The notes beneath the pieces are model-generated. The model was given only the letters and a program-made list of their open reading frames with translations. It was not told where the DNA came from and ran no database searches. From Euryodendron excelsum (Eukaryota; Streptophyta; Magnoliopsida; Ericales; Pentaphylacaceae), in NCBI GenBank assembly GCA_033060915.1, contig CM065384.1, positions 16,598,501 to 16,662,500 on the forward strand: a stretch of DNA of 64,000 bases, given 5' to 3'. Every line of letters begins with the position of its first letter. Position 1 is the stretch's first letter. Shown here in pieces: positions 59,091 through 64,000 of this stretch. The position numbers and the translations under genes are program-made.

Positions 59091-59437
59091 AAGCCTTTGG
59101 GAACATTCTAAATAATGTTTCCAAATCTCGAGTCTTTTTTCGGGACATTCCGAGTCCGTCCCGGCAGCTTTCCGGCTTGATTGACCGTTTTCCCCTTAAC
59201 GGCCCAGTCAATCCTTCCGACACATCCTATCCTCATTTTTTAAGTCAAATACCTCTAGGATGCTGTTCTAAGTGTTCTTGCCCTTTTTTGGCTCTCCGGG
59301 TCAATCCTGGCCTTTTCAATTCATCCCTGGACTTTCTAGAGTCACTCCTAGTAAAGCCTGGCTAAAAATTGCATGGTAGTCACTAGTACAGGCACCCAAA
59401 TCTTCCCAAGATACGTTGCTTGCTGACTTACAAAGTT

Positions 59438-59525
59438 TCGTTGGCGCCACTGCTAGTGGCGCCAAGCCAAGAACTAGCCTGGCGCCAAGAGGAAATTTTG
59501 CCTGGCGCCACTGCAGCAGACGCTA
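59438..59525 (+). repeat. GGCGCC palindrome cluster (second LTR of element C)
   Basis: TGGCGCCACT..TAGTGGCGCCA followed by TGGCGCCAAG and TGGCGCCACTG arms, immediately upstream of the TATA box. Confidence 0.75.
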
Positions 59526-59540
59526 GGTCTATCCCATCTC

Positions 59541-59548
59541 TATAAATA
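59541..59548 (+). promoter_or_regulatory. TATA box (second LTR of element C)
   Basis: TATAAATA in the same context as the other LTRs. Confidence 0.8.
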
Positions 59549-59627
59549 CAAAGCCTCTTCTTGCGTGAAAGAGGTCCGCAAACTTAGTCTAAAAAACCTA
59601 ATATTCAATATGCAGTGCTCGTAGTTC

Positions 59628-59712
59628 CCCCTAAACCCTAGCTTCTCTGGGTTTCCAAACCCTAGCCACCATACACAAACCCTAGCCACCATACACAAAC
59701 CCTAGCCTCCTA
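59628..59712 (+). promoter_or_regulatory. Telobox cluster (second LTR of element C)
   Basis: Four AAACCCTAG motifs within 85 bases, two of them in a duplicated CCACCATACACAAACCCTAG unit. Confidence 0.7.
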
Positions 59713-62700
59713 TACAGTCATACACACCCCTATACACTTATACACTGGCCTCCAACCCTCCTTTAAAGACATGAAGGGCTGCAATCTAAAGGTTTGAAGA
59801 TTGAAGACGAACTCTTGAAGACGAACTCTCAAAGACTGAACCGAAGACCGAAGAAAAAGCAAGAAAAGCAAGGCGCGCAAAGCAAAGTGAAATAAACAAG
59901 ACAAGGTAGGCTTTCTATTTAAATTTCCGCACTTCCCCCCCCCCCCTCTCTTGTCTCTCCTAAACCCACTTGGGTTTTTTCTATTTTAATCCCCCATCTC
60001 ATTCTGCCCCTTTCTTTGCATGCTTGAAACAAGGGGACTCTTGGTCTATGTGTAGGATTAGACTATTGGAGAGTCACCGTGTCAGGGGTTTTCTTTTAGT
60101 CTAACCAGAGAACACGTGGGTTCGGCCCACTTGATTATGTGATAAAGCTTTAACCTTGTATGTTCACGACCTCAAATTTGCATTGTGCATGCCATGATTT
60201 TTGCATTCTTCCAAAAGTCGTTTTCAAAATCATTTTCAAACTTGTTTTCAAATTGTATCAAAATCTTCTTTTTCAAAACTTGTTTTTAAAATCACAATCC
60301 TAGGGTGATTCTAGCCTTTCCATGGCTAGGGTTGCTTTAGAAAAGTGCTATATTTAAAGTGACCAATATGGTCCATGTTTTCAACTCCGTGTTGTTTTCA
60401 AAACCACTTTCTTAAAGTGGTTCTAGCCTTCTTATGGATAGAATCGCTTTAGGAAAGTGAGAGATTTTCATACTTTCCAAAAAACACTATTTTCAAAAGT
60501 CTCTCTTTCAACATGCTTTCCAAAAACTCTTCCTCCCTAAATTGTTTTCAAAAACTTCCTCCAAAAATCTATTTTTCGAAACACCCTTTTTCAACTCCTT
60601 TCCAAAACACTCTCCTCAAAATTCACTTTCTTAAAAACTCGTTCCAAAAAGCTCCTTCCAAAATCTTGTTTCCAAAACTCTCTCAAAATATTACTTTCCA
60701 AAAACTTCCTTCCTAAAATTCTTTCCAAAATCTTCCTTCTAGAAACTCCTCTCTAGGATTCCTTTCTAAAAATCTTCGTTTCCAGAAATGCACTTTTCAA
60801 AAATCCCTTTTCTTGGTGCCCAAGTCAAGACCTAGAGCTAACAATTAGGAAACCCTAATTTTCTTTCCAAAAACATGGTTTTCAAACTTGCCTTAAAACC
60901 TAGGTTTCCAAAACCTCTTGTTTTCTACATCAAAACTATACATATTTCCAAAACCTATTTTCTACGTCAAAATTATACACTTCTAAATCTAGGGTTTCTA
61001 AAACTTCCCTTTCCAAATCCTTGACAAAATCAAACCTTCCCTTTTAGAAACGAACCGTATCCCTTGTTTTAGGAAATAGGAATCTTAACATTTCCTAATC
61101 TAAATCTTTTCCAATTCAACTCTTTCCTAATCTTCTCCTTTCCTAAATCTTAAGTTTCCAAAACTTGAACATAAAAATCTTTCCTAATTCTATCCCTTTC
61201 CAAATCTTAACTTTTCAACTCTAAGTTTTCAAACCCTTCTTAAACTCAAAACCTTTCCTAATTTCAAGAATTTCTAAAACTCAAACCTCTAACCTTTCTA
61301 AATTCTAAACTTTCCTAAACTTCGAATCTTTCTAAATCTCAAACTTTCTAAACGCAAAACTTTCTTACTTTCAAAACTTCCCTATTTCAAAACATTCCAA
61401 ATTCGAAACTTTCCTATTTTGAAAACTTTCTAAATTCGATACTTTATTAAGCTAAAACTTTCCTAAATGAAAATTTTCCTAAGGTGAAACCTTTCCTTTT
61501 TCAAAATTTTCCTTAGTCAAAACTTTCCTAAGTTAAAACTTCTCTAACTTGGAACTTTCTTAATCCAAAACTTTCCCAAGTTGAAACTTTCCTAATTTCA
61601 AAACTTTCCTAAAATGACACTTTCCTAATTCGAACTTGTCCTAAATTGAATCTTTCCTAATTCTAAGTTTCCTAATCTTCCAAGCCCAACGTTTGAGTCA
61701 AATCTTTTCTAAAATCCTTCAAAGTCAAGTCAAATCTTTTCTAAGTCTCGTCTTTCCTAAGTCTAGGTTTCCTAAAACCAAGCTTTCTAAAATCAAATCT
61801 TTTCAAATCTTCCAATCAAAGTTCAATCTCTCAATCTTCTAATCCAAATTCCAATTTCAACTCTTTTCCAAATCAACTCTTCTATTTTTAATCGGAATCT
61901 TGTCCGAACAACGACTGACTTGATTCCTCCAAAAGGATACGTAGGCAACCCTCATGGGTGCGAACATAACTTCTTTCAAATTTCAAATTCCACAACATTT
62001 TTCAAGTTTCTATTTCCACAAAATATTTCCAAATCTCCAATCTAATTTCAAATGTCCAATTCCAAATTTCTATTTTCAAGTCTCTATTTTCAATTTCCAA
62101 AATCTTCTTTCCAAATTCAAACTTCTATCTCTTTCTTTTCAAATCAAATGAATTTCTTTTCAAATTTCTTTCCAAATCTATTTTTCAATTCTCTTTTCTT
62201 GCACTTGCATATCATACATCGTGTTAGTTTCTTTTCAAAAATTCCTTTCTAAAATGGATAGGATTAAACAATAGTTACTTAAAGACTCTCATAGGTGAAT
62301 ATATGGTAGATTGACATGTAGGTATCGAAAGGGCGGGGTAGGGTGATGGCTTAGTGCATCTTCCCTACACGTAACCAACCTCCGAATCTAGAATCACTGT
62401 TTTTATAGACCAAAACAGAGTTATTCTCAAAAAAGGACTAAATATTTTCCAAAGGTTGTCAAACAACCTGTTTTCTTAAAAACGCTCTCTTGAGGAGATA
62501 TTTTCAAAATTGTTTTCCAAAACCCTAGGTGTAGTCTTCAGATTATTCTTAGTTTTTAGGTGACCTAACTCACCTTAACCAAGTTAGGTGGTGACTCCAA
62601 ATCTTTTCCAAAAGCCCTTTATTCAAATCAATTTTTAATTCAAACTTAGTCGCACTCATTCTTCTGGGAGGGTGAGTTCTAATGAGAGAGTACAGTATTT

Positions 62701-62751
62701 TTTCCGCTTATATGAGTATTCCTTAAATGCGAAAAATCTGGGCGCGATAGC

Positions 62752-62769
62752 TGGCGACTTCGCTGGGGA
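62752..62769 (+). other. Second primer-binding site in the element C array
   Basis: TGGCGACTTCGCTGGGGA two bases after the second LTR, showing that this LTR also serves as a 5' LTR for the next internal region. Confidence 0.88.
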
Positions 62770-64000
62770 CACTTAGACTGTTAGACCGTAAGTCATGTCT
62801 TTTTACTCTTCACCCATGTAGAGTCTTTAATTAACTTACTCAATCCTATTCACTTTACATTTTCAAAATTAAGTTTTCAGCATTGTTTTAAAAAGAAAAA
62901 AAAACATGCATTTATTCATATTATCTTGTATTATGTTTGCCATCCACATTACTAACTCTTGCATCTTTATTTTGTAGGTACACATTTTGTTTAAGTTTAA
63001 TTAACTGCTATGCATGAATGTGATGAACAGGATGATTGGGAGTTGTTGGGCTCTTTCCTCTGCTTTTAAAAATCACACACACACTGCATGTGAACCTGCA
63101 TTCTGCATACTTGCAATTTACCCTAATATGTCGTTTCTAGTTGGAAAGGGAGAACGGTATATTAGTTGTGGGCAAGATGCTGTGTCAGTTTCTTCCCTAC
63201 GGCCTCTTGATGGTTCACCCGCTTGGATCAGCAACCGATCATGACACCACCTCGGGGAATGGGCCTAGGTTTGAAGATCCGGGGACCGAGCCTGTTTAGG
63301 ACACATTAGTCAACCCTCAACCTCATGCTCATATAGACACCATGCATAGCCGAACCTTTGCCGAATTTAAGACACGAGCACTATTTTCCAAAACCATGGA
63401 GGAAAGGGTGACTGCTCTTACTTTCATTTGTCCCTGCTGATGGCTGTTGTTATAATGACTGTATTTTTATTGTTATAGTAACTGTATAACTGCTCATGCA
63501 TTCACGTTTACCCTGCTCTTGCATTTTCTCTCCTTATACTCTTGGATATCCATGTTTATGCATTCAATATCCCATGTCAAGACAAGAGTTCCAAGTAACT
63601 CAAGCCACTGCATTCTCATGCATATGATCAACCCATTGAGAGTGACACCAACGTCACTCTCCCTTGCATTAAACCTACCTAAACCCTAAGGGTTCCCACG
63701 TAACCCTAAGGACTCATAGCATGCATACCAATCCATTCCATAAGAGGGGCCGCAATCCCTCTATATTCACGGAGATAGGATTGCCAAGAAGACAAGGGGT
63801 AATTGATCAACAAGGTCTCACAGCGACCTCATCAACAACAAATCCAACAAGACGAATCCAAAGACTCAAGAGTAGTTTAGGTTTTTCCTTTGTAAAACTA
63901 GTTAGGTGGAAGTCCAAAGGAAAATGTTCCCCTCCCCCTGTTTAAATGTGTTTCGATTCTGTTGTATATTAAACCCGAAGTTAAATGTATTTATTTATTT
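62770..64000 (+). other. Second leader in the element C array
   Basis: Matches 52889-54120 over its whole length, with roughly one difference in 17 bases in the part compared. The window ends just before the position of the 54132 junction. Confidence 0.85.

Larger units (their letters stand above)
57906..62749 (+). repeat. Second LTR of element C
   Basis: 4844 bases; begins TATAAGCACCCC (TG changed to TA) and ends GGGCGCGATA (CA changed to TA), so both terminal dinucleotides are mutated. It is preceded by a PPT and followed by a PBS, as expected for an LTR shared by two internal regions. It carries three 47-bp units, two 157-bp units, a normal TATA box and a telobox cluster. Confidence 0.92.
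47986..64000 (+). mobile_element. Element C: gag-pol-deleted giant-LTR element in LTR-internal-LTR-internal array
   Basis: LTR (47986-52868), internal region (52869-57905), LTR (57906-62749), then a second leader (62750-64000) running off the window. The first internal region is 5.0 kb versus about 11 kb in element A and lacks gag, protease, RT, RNase H and integrase. PBS, leader, 3' region, antisense pseudogene and PPT remain, so it is a non-autonomous derivative. GTGAG at 47981-47985 is the candidate TSD; the other side is outside. Confidence 0.88.

Overview
This window is repeat-rich plant nuclear DNA, most likely from a large-genome seed plant (probably a eudicot; the species cannot be read from it). 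I see no intact host gene, tRNA, rRNA or bacterial-type feature. Nearly everything is LTR retrotransposon sequence of the Ty3/gypsy superfamily: nested, truncated, inverted and tandemly joined. The evidence is Ty3/gypsy gag, protease, RT, RNase H and integrase motifs, TG...CA LTR ends, primer-binding sites (PBS), polypurine tracts (PPT) and target-site duplications (TSD).

One family dominates. It has a giant LTR of about 4.8-5.1 kb that starts TGTAAGCACCCC and ends GGGCGCGACA. The PBS is TGGYGACTYCRCTGGGGA, there is no chromodomain, a second (archaeal-type) RNase H is present, and an antisense ORF lies between pol and the 3' LTR. These traits fit the Tat/Ogre/Retand branch. Seven major LTR copies plus one fragment cover about 30 kb, close to half the window: 1-2674 (+, cut by the window edge), 8958-14002 (-, solo LTR), 18804-23876 (+), 29855-32841 (+, truncated) with 32842-33241 (+, fragment), 37005-41779 (-, truncated), 47986-52868 (+) and 57906-62749 (+).

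Layout. 1-23876: element A, a roughly 21-kb-class element (without its insertion) with decayed gag-pro, RT, RNase H and integrase, an antisense ORF (15679-17472) and a complete 3' LTR. A solo LTR of the same family sits in its integrase with a perfect 5-bp TSD. 23877-29849: 3' part of an Athila-like element (+) with two putative plant-transposon-domain pseudogenes and an LTR. 29855-33241: broken giant-LTR pieces. 33242-37004: another Athila-like 3' part on the minus strand. 37005-41779: giant LTR (-). 41780-44925: gag-pro half and 5' LTR of a third Ty3/gypsy element (-). 44926-47985: microsatellite, then the LTR, PBS, leader and gag of an Athila-like element (+), interrupted by element C. 47986-64000: element C, arranged LTR, internal region, LTR, second internal region running off the window. 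Its first internal region has lost all of gag-pol but keeps the leader, PBS, PPT and a decayed antisense ORF.

How it fits together: no copy here looks autonomous. Element A has nearly identical LTR halves but heavily damaged coding regions, and element C has no gag-pol, so both look like derivatives that would have been mobilised in trans. The giant LTR carries several unusual cis structures: 81-bp, 47-bp and 157-bp tandem repeats, a cluster of GGCGCC palindromes just upstream of the TATA box, a telobox cluster just downstream, and about 2 kb of strongly strand-asymmetric low-complexity sequence towards its 3' end.
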